Assembly (NCBI GenBank): GCA_963920635.1
Contig: OY987302.1
Span: forward strand, 46,441,500-46,505,499
DNA: 64,000 bases
Reading direction: 5' to 3'
Source of the DNA: Pseudeuparius sepicola
Lineage: Eukaryota; Arthropoda; Insecta; Coleoptera; Anthribidae
Positions within the stretch are counted from its first letter, which is position 1. Each line of letters starts with the position of its first letter. The translations under genes and the position numbers were made by a program. Under the pieces are notes generated by a model. The model saw only the letters and a list, made by a program, of their open reading frames with translations, had not been told where the DNA came from and did no database searches. Of this stretch, positions 35,519 to 46,054 are shown in pieces.

Positions 35519-36019
35519 TTCTTAATCCATCAACAACAAAAAATATGTTTGAAATACTCTCTAGGTACTGTTCACACATGGCATTCGAGAAAATCGAATT
35601 TTTGCCACATTTGCATATAATCTTTTGGACATCATGTATAAGTTATAGTATTAAAAATCAGTATTTGTAGTTTTGGGGTATGGTAAAATCAACTGCACTA
35701 TTTAGGTCTTCTTTTATTCATAGCAATAACAGGCCATGGAAAATGTAAATTTCCGAAAATTATATATCAAATGTAGGTCTTTTATATTATAGAAAAAAAA
35801 CAAATTTTGGAATAGCTTAACCCGTTAAAAAATAATGAATTGTTTCGACTTAAAATGATACGCATAACTGTAGACATTTTGACAAATGCACTTATGAAAT
35901 ATGCCCTTAGACATGAAATATGCCCTTAGACACTATAGATAAGACATTCTACGACATACTACGAGTAAATGCAGCAATAAAAAAATAAAGCATGCAATAG
36001 CAACCTAAAGTTCCCATAC
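35519..36019. other. nwk intron with a short tandem repeat
   Basis: No gene. Two direct copies of TGAAATATGCCCTTAGACA lie back to back at about 35896-35933. The segment ends at the splice donor of the microexon. Confidence 0.5.
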
Positions 36020-36054
36020 CTCATCTTGAATTTCGACACTTGGCACGTCAATGG
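36020..36054 (-). CDS. nwk: nwk 35-nt microexon
   Basis: On the minus strand, TGTTCTAG precedes and GTATGG follows a 35-nt open stretch that encodes, with one base borrowed from the exon before, AIDVPSVEIQDE. A perfect branch-point match ACTAAC (36078-36083 on the complement) lies about 25 nt before the acceptor. The exon at 38730 ends in phase 1 and the exon at 29135 begins in phase 0, so an intervening exon with length 2 modulo 3 is required; 35 nt meets this, and all three frames across the two junctions agree. The acidic peptide fits the acidic exon that follows. Small exons like this are often regulated in neurons. Not verified by transcript data. Confidence 0.7.
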
Positions 36055-36860
36055 CTAGAACAATACACAAACACATTGTTAGTGGCAAATTAACAACAAA
36101 CGGTTTTTAAAAACACACACACAAATGCCAGATACTGATAAAATAATATAGCATCAGTCTTGAAAAAAACTAGTTAAACTCCCTCTATATTTTGATACTT
36201 TGATACCCTGCTGAAAACTGCAGGGTATCAAAGTTGAGCAAAATAGGAATTTTAGATACAAGGTGTTCTTCTCTGTGCCAACTCAAAATGCTGAATTTTT
36301 GAAACATAAAATAAATTACTCTTGTGTTTATTAATATTTTTTCAATAATTCCACAGCACTCTTGTTGACCCATATACAGTTTTATATAAATTCAGCGTTT
36401 GGAAATGGCCCAGACAAAAATACCCTGTATATGTTTGTATTGAATCTTAGCACACCAACACTCTGATTGCTCTTGTTGACCACTAAATTGAGAGGATTCC
36501 ATGGCACACTTCTTATCTCGCCAGATGCCTTTAAAATTACTACTTTTTTTCAACTGTGACACCCTGCAAAATGGACCTCCCTGTATATTTTTTGTTCAAA
36601 TTTGTATATGGGGTTTTTTGATTAAGTCAGAGGTGTCAGATTTTAAATAAAAAATGTCTAATATTCTTTTTCGAAAAACGCAACCCTATAAAAAATCGCA
36701 AGCTTTCCTGGAAATGCCAAACGATGAACTTTCAAGGATCTATAAAAAAATATTCCGTTCAATTACCACAGTCTACCTAGATTTTTATGGGTGTTAACAC
36801 AAAAAACTGGACACACTCTGTATTTTAATTATATATCCCATGTAAATAACAATATTCTTC
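36055..36860. other. nwk intron, element ends only
   Basis: No gene. A short hairpin ACCCTGCTGAAAACTGCAGGGT lies near 36206-36227. TACCCTGTATA near 36421, ACACCCTGCA near 36560 and CACACTCTGTA near 36811 are probable solitary ends of foldback elements. Confidence 0.4.
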
Positions 36861-36868
36861 TTCTAACC

Positions 36869-37469
36869 TCAGAGAAATAACCAAGGATAGAGGGAGTAAG
36901 AACAAAAAGTGAACAAAGCCAACATCTTTTTGAGTGATGCCGCTTACTCCATTGTTTACAGCATTTCATTTCAAAATAGAAGGGTTTAATAATGAGATTC
37001 AATGAAGGCACACCTCCCATAACGCTAAATTAACAAATGTAGTTATTAATTTCTTGTGTGCAACATTTTTAAACTAAAACTAAATTGTGCTGTAATTATA
37101 GTACCTAATTATCACAGGGCAATGCCGCGTTTGCTGCCGCGTGCACCGCGTTCGTTAACTCGGCGGTATTTGTTTTGTGTATGCCCAGCAAGTCAAGTTT
37201 TCCGATTGTTTACGTATGCATTTTTCCCGTTTTTAATTGTTTTTCTGTTAATTTATAGGCTATTTCTTAGTATTTAGGATATAGTGACCGATTTTGTATA
37301 CAATGGGTCGCAGAAAGTGTGTGGTATGTGGCTAAATTGATATTTCTCAGGATATATTCTATCTGAGGTAAACCTTGTACACACGGGCCTAATGTTTGTT
37401 TACTTCGGTGGACTACAAACGTCTTTTTATGCTGTTGCTCCCTCTATCCTTGGTTATTATTTCTCTAAG
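36869..37469. mobile_element. 601-bp TIR element with 8-bp duplication
   Basis: TIRs of about 27 bp: TCAGAGAAATAACCAAGGAT then AGAGGGAG at the left, and CTCCCTCTATCCTTGGTTAT at the right. TTCTAACC occurs exactly at both outer edges (36861-36868 and 37470-37477). A diverged relative forms the outer shell of 57595-63598, and similar termini occur near 6655-6700 and 8950-8995. Inside, from 37302, a frame begins MGRRKCVVCG and stops; a CxxC start is reminiscent of THAP domains. An eight-base duplication suits hAT or P superfamily; I cannot decide. Confidence 0.75.
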
Positions 37470-37477
37470 TTCTAACC

Positions 37478-38729
37478 AAACCAGACATATACAACAATTA
37501 TTAATATTGGAGTGCCTATGTATTGACGAATTTTAGTGTATTTTCTGCACTTTTTGTCCTCGAAAATCCTCTATAAAAACGTTTGTGTTTGACAAAAATA
37601 ATAATGGGTTATAAGTGCTTATCTATGAAAGAAGTTCCACTAGTCAATTTAAAAAAAAGGTATTTTATTTGAATTTATTTGTAAATTGTAAGTGGGACAA
37701 TTCTGTCTAGTTTTTTTAATATCTAGTACCGATAATTGTACAAATATTACAAGGTTTTTTTATTTAGTATGTATGAGTTTGGTAAAAGCTCGACCCTGTA
37801 CGGACGAACAATAAATCCTTGAATTATACAAGATTCACCCTTTTGAAGAATTCTTGCCTTAAACTGTAATAACAAATAATGGAGACTAAACATGCAACGA
37901 GTCCGAGGCAAATTGTCCCATTTACAGGGCAACGCGCTCTTCGTAGAATCATAACAATGCGATAAAATAGAAGCATCCCACAATTTCGACTTTTCGCGAA
38001 ACTTAAATCCCAGGACCTAGTCTTTCCACAAAGTCGTCGTCTCGCCAGGCAGACTTTGCAGACCTTGCCGGGTAGCGCGAGCGTTTAACCACGTGCCAAA
38101 CTAAAAGTCTGCCTCGCGAGACTTCGGTTTTATGGAAACTCTGACTCTGGATTTGAATCACTGGTCATGTGTGCAAATTTGCATTTTTAAAATGGCGGGA
38201 AGGTCAAAAGAAGGTCAGGAGATTATCTCCAAAAATATAGATTATATGATTTGTATATGTCTAACAGTAGACACCCTGTATGTATGTTATACGTTAGTAT
38301 GTGGTCGCAACGCATAGTTTGAAGAAGTAACATTTGGGAAACGTGATTTTCTTGTTGAACTATGTACACTATATTTTATGAGATTAACAGGATTGTGCTT
38401 TAAAACCGGCAACGTCCTTCTTCTCAGCATGCATTTAAATTTGGCGGGATATGTCAGCTAAAGAGCGCGGCGTTGCCAAATTTAAATTCGATTTGTTGGC
38501 AATTTTAAAGATACTCTTTTTCCTCCGGAGTCTTTTTCGGTGGCCCGCAAAAATTCGTATCAGCGCGGTGCTCCGAACATGTTGATAAAACCTATGATCG
38601 ATATTTGAACTGTTCTAGTCAAATTATAATATGCGTATGGTCGTTGTTCATTCAGTCGAATTTTTTGTACGTATAGATGAATGAGTCCAACTAAATTAAT
38701 AATTTAAACCCAAAACAAATCTCACTTAC
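37478..38729. other. nwk intron with short inverted repeat
   Basis: No gene. GTCTCGCCAGGCAGACTTT at about 38038-38056 and AAAAGTCTGCCTCGCGAGAC at 38105-38124 form an inverted pair with a GC-rich loop; the same GAAAGTCTGCCTC string recurs near 41726. ACACCCTGTATG near 38271 looks like a solitary element end. Confidence 0.45.
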
Positions 38730-38913
38730 CCGGCACTTTGGACGGGTCGAACTGCGTGCCGTACTGTTGCTGTTGGTCCCGGGTGAGTTCCATCTGGAAG
38801 GGGGAGGCGGGAGGGGCGGCGGGCGACTCGGCGGGCGGCGGCGCCTCCGACGGCGGGTCGTCCGTGAGCGCCGGCGCCGGCTGGTGTGGAATGTACGAGA
38901 ACACCGGCTCCGC
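38730..38913 (-). CDS. nwk: nwk exon: proline-rich
   Basis: Acceptor TTGCTAAAG and donor CCGG|GTAAGT bound a 184-nt exon, entering in phase 0 and leaving in phase 1. It encodes AEPVFSYIPHQPAPALTDDP, then a stretch rich in Pro, Ala, Ser and Glu (PPSEAPPPAESPAAPPA), and FQMELTRDQQQQYGTQFDPS before KVP. Pro-rich stretches following the tandem SH3 domains are usual for the Nwk/FCHSD tail and may bind SH3 or EVH1 partners. The AELTR/QQQ part could be helical. G/C-ending codons contrast with the introns. The phase-1 exit requires the microexon at 36020-36054 before the next large exon. Confidence 0.85.
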
Positions 38914-39711
38914 CTTTAGCAAACAGTTAATAGCGGGATATAGGTAGGTGATATGTTTACGACAAGCTTAAAAAATCATGTTTTGTTAAAGATGAAAGTT
39001 ATGAATTCTTTGAGATAATTTAGTGTACCGGTTGTCTCACCGAACATTACCACCCTCCTTAAAATACTTATTTTTCGAGATGCAAAAAAAAGTTTGACAT
39101 AAAGTTTTAAATAGCGATTTGTATTTTCGTGACAAACCACACTTATTTTGGCATTTTTGGAATTGGGCTCATCACGACGATTAAGTCATTTTTCTTTTTC
39201 CTGCATTGAAATATTCCACTAACTTATATAAATGTCCGAGATACCCTGTCAGTTTGGTTGCTAGGTACAAAAAGTATTGCCTAGCAACTGTTGCGCGGCA
39301 AGGGTCTTAAAATCATTAATAAAATATATGTAGCAACTTGTTTCAATTTTAGTATGTTTCACAACGATCGTTTTATAAAGTGGTTTTGGTCGGAAACAAC
39401 GCGAATTATTCAGTATGGATAGAAATTGTCGAATATTGCTTTTATTTCTTAAAATATTCCTCATATCAAAAACATGTTTTAATAAAAGTGTTAGGGGAAA
39501 TTATTTCCCGTTTAGTGATATCAAGCAATCTTCCGTAGCACAAAAAATGTGGTTGCCATGGTAACCGATTTAATTTTTTTAAATGGCACCATATACTTTT
39601 TCGGTGAAAATTAATACATTGGAACTTTCTGAATACGATACAGTACAATTTTAATGGGGTCGCATAAGAAAAAAAAAACAAAAAAAATAAGTTTGTTATG
39701 CTATTTGCAAT
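38914..39711. other. nwk intron, no gene seen
   Basis: AT-rich intron DNA. GATACCCTGTCAG near 39239 resembles a solitary element end. No coding feature. Confidence 0.4.
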
Positions 39712-40025
39712 GTTTGTTAAAATAATTATTAACATCAAGTTAGCCATGTCAAAATCAGAACAATGTTGTCAATATTTGTATATTGTTACACTAAACGTAC
39801 TTTTTTACTCAATTTAAGTACTTAGTATGTTAACCTATATTCTTTCCGTTTCACTTAATTCAAGCGCCTTATATAACTTACAAGGTACTTAAGTACACAG
39901 AAAATTGAGTAAAAAAGTACGTTTACTGTAACAATGCACACAACTACAAGCAACTGACAGTTAGTGACAGTTTCGCATTGTTCTAATGTTGGCATGGCTA
40001 ACTTGATGTTAATAATTATTTTTTT
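39712..40025. repeat. Inverted repeat, foldback element
   Basis: Left arm AATAATTATTAACATCAAGT, TAGCCATG, AGAACAATG and ACGTACTTTTTTACTCAATT pairs with a right arm ending ACTTGATGTTAATAATTATT. Arms of about 105-120 bp flank a centre rich in AAGTACTTAAGT-like text. No target duplication recognised. Confidence 0.75.
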
Positions 40026-40210
40026 TTATATTTTTAGAAATATAAGCAATATTCCACAATTTGTATCCACACTGTATTATATTTCCCCAGTGTCAACTAT
40101 TTAAGTGTTCTAATAGGACAAAATCGATAGGTATTTCGAGCAGTGTTAAAGCATCCGACTATTAAATCGTAAGTCCCGAGTACAAGTCCTATACAAAGCG
40201 CAACTTTTTA

Positions 40211-41156
40211 GCGAGTAGGGTGCCTCAATTAATATGGGTCCGATCATTGTTATTTAAAGAAGTTGTGGTTAATTTTTAGACAAATTTACTCTCATATGAG
40301 TATAGAACAAAATAGGTCCTTTAGACATCCGATAAGCGTATTTTCGGGGCCCCGAATGGGCAAGTGTGGAACTCGGGGACGCGAGTTGTGTGCGAAGTCC
40401 CGCTAAACAGCCAGTATGCCATACACCGTTTGATTCCCAGAAAAAAAAAAATCCAACGCGTTTTTCCGGAGATCTGACGGTACGGCGAGATGGCCGAAGA
40501 ACGGGTCAACATAAGTATTTAACGAAACTTTTTCAGGTAAATTATTTCCCGCTTTCGATTTATAAAGGATTTTCTTCTAAAAAAGCGACCAACGCAGGTG
40601 GGACGCATCTTTTTTACGTGATTGGTAGGCATTTCCCGTCACCTAAAGCCAAAGTCCGAAAAATGACAGAAATTGCCCTTTTTGCCGAGCTACAGCTAAG
40701 TTATTTCGGCTCAGGACTCTATGGGGTCCGAATTTTTAAAGCTTCCCTCAAGTCTTCAGGTGAGGTGCAGATGCTTTCGGTGCCCCCGAAATATCAAAAA
40801 ATAAGAAAAAACAGGCAATTTCTAAGAGCGGTTCCTCAGGACTTCCCGTCAATTTCTCTAATTCTACAGCCGCCCCATTTCTCGAAACTTGAAAATCGGG
40901 AGTCGGGAAATTTGGTTAAATATCGGATTTTCGAGGTTTCTTTCGGTACCTACTGGAGGAAAGTACAAGACCCAATTAAGAAATTTACCACCTCCTTCAA
41001 TTTTTAGAACGGCACTTTTCGAATTTATCAAAAGACTTTAGCGAAAAAGTAGTATGTTCGTGAGACGGGTTGTAACTATTAAAAAATTAAAAATTAAGCA
41101 CAACTTCTTTAAATAACAATGATCGGGCCCATATTATCTGAGGCAACCTACTCGCT
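40211..41156. mobile_element. TIR element with a 213-codon frame
   Basis: AGCGAGTAGGGTGCCTCA, ATATGGG, CCGATCATTGTTATTTAAAG and AAGTTGTG at the left recur inverted at 41093-41156, giving arms of about 60 bp or more. The interior has a 213-codon plus frame (40366-41007) with no recognisable domain. Its middle part recurs as non-coding text at 41850-42010 in the neighbouring element, so I do not call it a gene. Confidence 0.65.
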
Positions 41157-41544
41157 TCAAGTAAAGAAATATACTCTTTACATTTTACATAAGATCTTAT
41201 TCTATAATCTTATGAGAGTTGAAATCATGCGGCTGGCTCTTGGTCTATAAAATTAAACGCGAACAGAGCTACCTACAGTTTTTGTCATATTTGCAATACA
41301 GCCAATATGTCATTTAAAAACGCTGTCAAAGTCATTGTTGATATTTTCGCGACCAAAGGCATCGGTGGATACGATGCCTTTGTTCGCGACGCACTCCAAA
41401 TACTTTGCATACAATTATTAAGCAATAAAAACATTAAATTAAAATACATATACCTCAACTTATCATCGAGTCCAAAGAATTATAAAACATTACAATATCT
41501 TCGTTCCAAAATTAAAGTTTGAAAGTTGGTGTGCTAGGATTTTT

Positions 41545-42215
41545 TGAGGGCGGTTTCAACCAATGACATCGGAACCTATAGACAGGTTTGTTTTGATAAA
41601 CGACTGAACTAAATATTAAAGAGGCAAAGATATTTTAGGGGGTACAGTGGCCTCTGAAAGCTGTCCGCAGTGACCAAGTCGAAAAAGGTTCTTAAATAGG
41701 GTCGTCGGGCGAGGAAAATAGCGATGGGAAGCGAGACGAAAGTCTGCCTCTGAGATTTAACACTTTTTCTGACTTTCAAAAAAGGAAATTTCGAGAGATA
41801 TTAAGTTTTTTTTCCGCGAGAAATCGGATCGTTTTTATGTGTCGCTCTCTACCTAAAAAATATTCCGACAATGTCGCAAGACTGTCAGAAGTGGCCCTTT
41901 TTGTCTAGCCGTAGCGAAGTTATTTCGGCAGGGCGCCCTGGGGCCGGCATCGTTAGACCTTCAGGAAAGGTTCTGATGCTTCCGGCGCACCCAAAAAATC
42001 GTTAAATCAGAAAAAAAACACGCGATACCCAATAATGCTTCCGGAGGCATAGGTATCACCGAGAAAGGTCAATGACGACATGGTTGATGGTTGACTTCCT
42101 ATCTTTGTTTTTAGAGTAGTATGGATATATTTAATCCTGGAGACAAAACAAAGGGTATTTTATGAATGGGGCACCATGTCTATAGGTTCTGACCTCATTG
42201 GTCTCAACAATGTGC
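41545..42215. mobile_element. TIR element related to the previous one
   Basis: CCAATGACATCGGAACCTAT, AGACA at the left and ATGTCTATAGGTTCTGACCT with CATTGG at the right are inverted. The interior shares with 40640-40830 an ordered series of motifs (TTATTTCGGC, GATGCTTTCGG/GATGCTTCCGG, AAAAAACA...) in the same orientation. Decayed member of the same group; no coding capacity. Confidence 0.55.
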
Positions 42216-42930
42216 TCGGTTTGTCTGGAACCTGGGCGCACACTGTTGTTTTAACTTTAAAAAGTTTATAGTCGTGTATTAGTATGATGATTTTGAACAA
42301 TGGGACACGAAACGTGCGTGGAATGTAAGAAAAACCGTAACTGGCAACGGAATTAGCCCGTGCACCTAAACAAATATAGGTTTTGATTTCATTCATTTAA
42401 TTATTATTCTCAACCAACTTTACAGTTCATTATAGAGAAAATGATAAAACAATTTAAAATTTTAAAAAAATGATGAAATTAAATCAATCAAAAATCACTT
42501 TTTTCAATGAGATATTTCTTAAGTTCTTTTTTAAATTTGGTATTATTTGATGTAATTTTTAACGATTTTGGTAAGTTATTATAAATTTGGATTCCATTAT
42601 GTAATATTGACTTTTTTCCAAAATTACTTTTTAGGCTGTCTTCATTAAATTTGTTTGTCTTGTACCATATTTATGTATTGCACCATTTTTATTAAAGTTT
42701 AGGTTTGAGTGTTTCTTATTTCTTTATAAAATAGTGTATAAATATGCAAAGTTTTAATTTATAAATACAACACAGATTTAAATATCCAAAAGATTTTCTG
42801 TAGGTTCTAAAAATAGTAGTCTATACATACATTTTATAATTTTGTTTTGTAACACGCACAATTGTTTTAAAGCTCTAGAATTTGCAGGACCCCAAACTAA
42901 AGTTAAATATTGTAACTTGGAATGAATTAA

Positions 42931-42989
42931 GAGGGGGTTGCCGACAGCGAAAGTAATCTAACCTCACTTTCGCTGTCGGCAACCCCCTC
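42931..42989. mobile_element. 59-bp palindromic insertion, TTAA duplication
   Basis: Two perfect 24-bp arms (GAGGGGGTTGCCGACAGCG then AAAGT, and the inverse) flank an 11-bp loop AATCTAACCTC. TTAA occurs directly outside each end (42927-42930 and 42990-42993). Dropping the 59 bp and one TTAA makes the reverse transcriptase frame around FALIHSKLQYL continuous, which shows that this is a clean insertion with TTAA duplication, the hallmark of the piggyBac superfamily. It is far smaller than usual MITEs. Confidence 0.85.
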
Positions 42990-43822
42990 TTAAAGCAAAA
43001 TATATATTTCTTAAATGCTTCAGTCGTATATATTGCGAATTTTGTAAAAAATGCCTACTAGAGGTGATATAAATTTAGAAGTAGATTCTATAGGTTTTAT
43101 CAAATTTAAATTTTCATCAATTTGTAACCCTAAAAATTTTATACATTTACTATAATTTATTGTTTTATTGCATAAAGTTTTTTGTTTTTTATTGGTCGTT
43201 TGGAAATGAACATAAATGATGATTTGTTAAAATTTAGGGTCAGTTTATTTCATTGAAGCCAAAGAATTAAATTTTTTAAATCTTCCAAAATATTTTATCG
43301 AATTTCTGAAGAACTATGCTCAAAATAGATAAGAGGCGTATCATCAGCAAATAGTTTTACACTTCCTCTGATTTTTAATTTCGAAATTGGATTTATGTAA
43401 ATTAAAAACAAAAGAGGTCCTAATATTGAACCTTGTGGTACTCCACAAATTACCTTTTTTCAGAACTTACGTTATTTTCAATTTGGACATACTGTATTAT
43501 ATTTTCTAAGTACTTTTCGAACCAACAGTAAATGTTTCCTCTAATTCCAATGTTGTACAATTTTTTTAACAAAATTACATGATCAACTGTATCAAAGGCT
43601 TTAGTTAAGTCTAAGGATAACAAACCACATTTTAGATTTTGATCAATTTTTAACTGGATATCTGTAATAATATCTACCGCTGCAACTTCCGCATCTCTAG
43701 ACTTTCTAAAACCAAATTGACTGTTAAACAGTAAATCTTTACTTTCTAAATAATTTGATAATTTATTATGCATTACTTTTTCTAAAACTTTTAAAAAACC
43801 TGGCAATACTGATATTGGCCTA

Positions 43823-44565
43823 CAGTGGCGGATCTACGGGGGGGGGGCTACAGGGGCTAGAGCCCCCCCCCCCCCTTGGCCTAATGCCGTAAGGAAGGCA
43901 CTTAAAAAATATGTCTGGCAATTAGAGATAGTGTGGAACTGCGTTTTCTTGGAACAGATACAACCTGTTCCAGTTCCGGGAAATACCTGTTCTTAAAAAA
44001 ACCTGTTCCAGTTCCAATATTATTAACTTCTAGTCTTCTAAGGCCGTGGTCCGAATCGTGCTTACAGCGCTCAGATCGTTTACAAGAGGTACGATTTGAT
44101 TCACTCGCTGATAACTCGTTTCGGACCGGTTGTAAATGCGCTGACAGGAACATGCCATTTTGAGGTTATGTGGGCGTGAAGGTCGCAAAGAAACTATTAT
44201 TATTGAATATTGAATCATTGATAAATATTGCTTCCGTTTCTAAAGAGGGTACGCTAAATAGTTATTATAGTACAAATTTAAAAATTTGGTGAACGCAATG
44301 GGATTGGGACAGGGCCCGGCACAGAACACGGGTCCAGTCACCGCCTTCAGCGATCGACAGTTCACGTTCACAGTTGCTCTATTCTATTACTACGAGTAGA
44401 GCGGAACTGAAACAGCGGAACGGAACTGAACGAAACTAAGAATATTAATGTATTAATAGTATTGTATTTTAATGAATAAAATGAGTAAAAAATGTGTTTC
44501 CTATTTTATTACAAAATTTCGGAAATAGAAGCCCCTCACTTGAATCCAGCCTAGATCCGCCACTG
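43823..44565. mobile_element. Non-autonomous hAT element
   Basis: Begins CAGTGGCGGATCTACGG and ends TAGATCCGCCACTG, 14-bp or longer TIRs. TTGGCCTA is an exact eight-base duplication (43815-43822 and 44566-44573). A G-run followed by a C-run lies just inside the left end. Interrupts the non-LTR reverse transcriptase relic. No transposase motif recognised; two overlapping 60-80 codon frames are not convincing. Confidence 0.9.
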
Positions 44566-44829
44566 TTGGCCTATAATTGTTTGGATCGCTAGTATTGCCC
44601 CTTTTTAATATTGGTGATACTTTAAATAATTTCATTTTTTCTGGAAATATACTAGCTTTAAATGACAAACATACTATAAGTGTTTCAAAATTGGTATTAA
44701 CTGATTTTTGACTGCTTTAATAATTTTGGTTGTAATATTATCATGACCACTGGCCTTTCTTGAATTTAGATTACAATGCCATTTGTTATATTTTGTCTGG
44801 GATTGAAAGCAACAAGCGGCGGGCGTCAC

Positions 44830-45080
44830 CTCGTCGTCGTCGGCGACGCCGGGCGGGCCGCCGGGCGGCGTGAAGACGGGCGGCGCCGACGGCGGCGGCG
44901 AGTCGCTCCACTGGCCGGTCAGCGGCTCGCCGAACTCATCGCACTCCTCCACCACCAGCGACGGGAAGTTGCCGACGCTGCCGTCGAGCTCGCCGCGCCA
45001 CCACCCGTCGTCGACCGCGTGCGCCTGCTTGCTCACCACGCGGATGATCTGGCCCTCGTCGAACGTCAGCTCGTCGCCGT
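44830..45080 (-). CDS. nwk: nwk exon: second SH3 domain, core
   Basis: Acceptor GGTTCGCAG and donor GAG|GTGACG bound a 251-nt exon; two bases complete a split Asp codon (phase 1), and it leaves in phase 0. It encodes [38 protein letters not shown] and [11 protein letters not shown], then a Pro-rich tail [14 protein letters not shown] and VADDDE. The SH3 hallmarks after ALYDYEGEE of the previous exon are all here: ELTF, the WW pair, and GNFPS. In FCHSD/Nwk proteins this second SH3 works with the first and the F-BAR domain in endocytic membrane and actin control at synapses. A palindromic transposon starts 70 nt upstream and a truncated non-LTR element about 40 nt downstream. Confidence 0.92.
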
Positions 45081-45150
45081 CTGCGAACCGAAACGGAAGT
45101 GTCATCCACGTGTCATCCAGCTGGATTATTAATGGAATGTGTTGTGTATA

Positions 45151-46013
45151 GTGGACCGGGAGATAGTGACAGATTTTTGGACGTGATTTTACTCGGTATG
45201 CCTTACAAAGGGCATTATGTGGCACATATTCTCACAATAATAAGGTATGAATCGGAGAGTCATCCTGGGTTCTTCGTGTGAAAAACGGAGTTTTCAATTA
45301 TTCGAAAAATATGCGTTTTGATATGATTTTATACAGGCTGCCATGTTTTTTATAATGAAGTTCAAATAGAAAATTCCTCGGAAAACCATAGGCATACCGT
45401 TAGGGTGGGGCCAAAGGGCTATTATTGCCACGTGATCTTGTATTTTAATAATTAATTTTTCCACGTTTCTGAACAGGCTGCCAATGAGAAGTATGCAAGT
45501 TCTTATTATGAAAATGCTGAAAAAAGGATGGCATACGTTTCGCGCATGTCCAAGTACACTTTACATCGAATAACTCGTTTAAATGATTAAATAACATTCA
45601 ATTTAAACAGTACTTGGACATGCGCGAAAGGTATGCCATCCTTTTTTCAGCATTTTCATAATAAGAACTTGCATACTTCTCATTGGCAGCCTGTTCATAA
45701 ACGTGGAAAAATTAATTATTAAAATACAAGATCACGTGGCATTAATAGCCCTTTGGACCCACCCTAATGGTATGCCTATGGTTTTCCGACGATTTTTCTA
45801 TTTGAATTTCATTATAAAAAACATGGCAGCCTGTATAAAATCATATCAAAACGCATATTTTTCGAATAATTGAAAACTCAGTTTTTCACAAGAAGAACCC
45901 AGGATGACTCTCTGATTCATACCTTATTATTGTGAGAATATGTGCCACATAATCCCCTTTGCAAGGCACACTGAGTAAAATCACGTCCAAAAATCTGTCA
46001 CTATCTCCCGGTC
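45151..46013. mobile_element. 863-bp near-perfect palindrome
   Basis: Arms about 45151-45560 and 45605-46013 are reverse complements over nearly their whole length: GACCGGGAGATAGTGACAGA, TTGGACGTGATTTTACTC, GATCACGTGGCA-type text and TACTTGGACATGCGCGAAA. The centre is about 45 bp. TA or TATA stands at both ends. No coding capacity. A decayed relative is at 17075-17615. Confidence 0.9.
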
Positions 46014-46054
46014 TATAGAGGGTGTTCAGATTTGATCCGGAACAACCCTGTAAA

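Larger units (their letters stand above)
42410..44790 (-). pseudogene. Non-LTR retrotransposon RT relic (interrupted)
   Basis: Reading leftward, reverse-transcriptase motifs appear in family order: [64 protein letters not shown] with the catalytic Asp, [18 protein letters not shown], then FADDT (usual YADD), and a thumb-like VWGPANSRALKQL. Upstream endonuclease and ORF1 are absent, so it is 5'-truncated at about 44790, roughly 40 nt past the nwk donor at 44830. It is split by the hAT element 43823-44565 and the tiny palindrome 42931-42989, and carries stops after FADDT. Jockey/CR1-type by motif style. Confidence 0.85.

Noticed and set aside
40366..41007. 213-codon plus-strand ORF, the longest after the mariner transposase
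   Set aside because: No domain or family pattern; the middle part recurs as non-open text in the neighbouring element at 41850-42010, and the region is a TIR element. Treated as chance reading in a repeat.
44776..45151. Plus-strand ORFs of 118 and 93 codons
   Set aside because: Antisense shadows of the nwk second-SH3 exon; low-complexity Arg/Ala or Ser translations.
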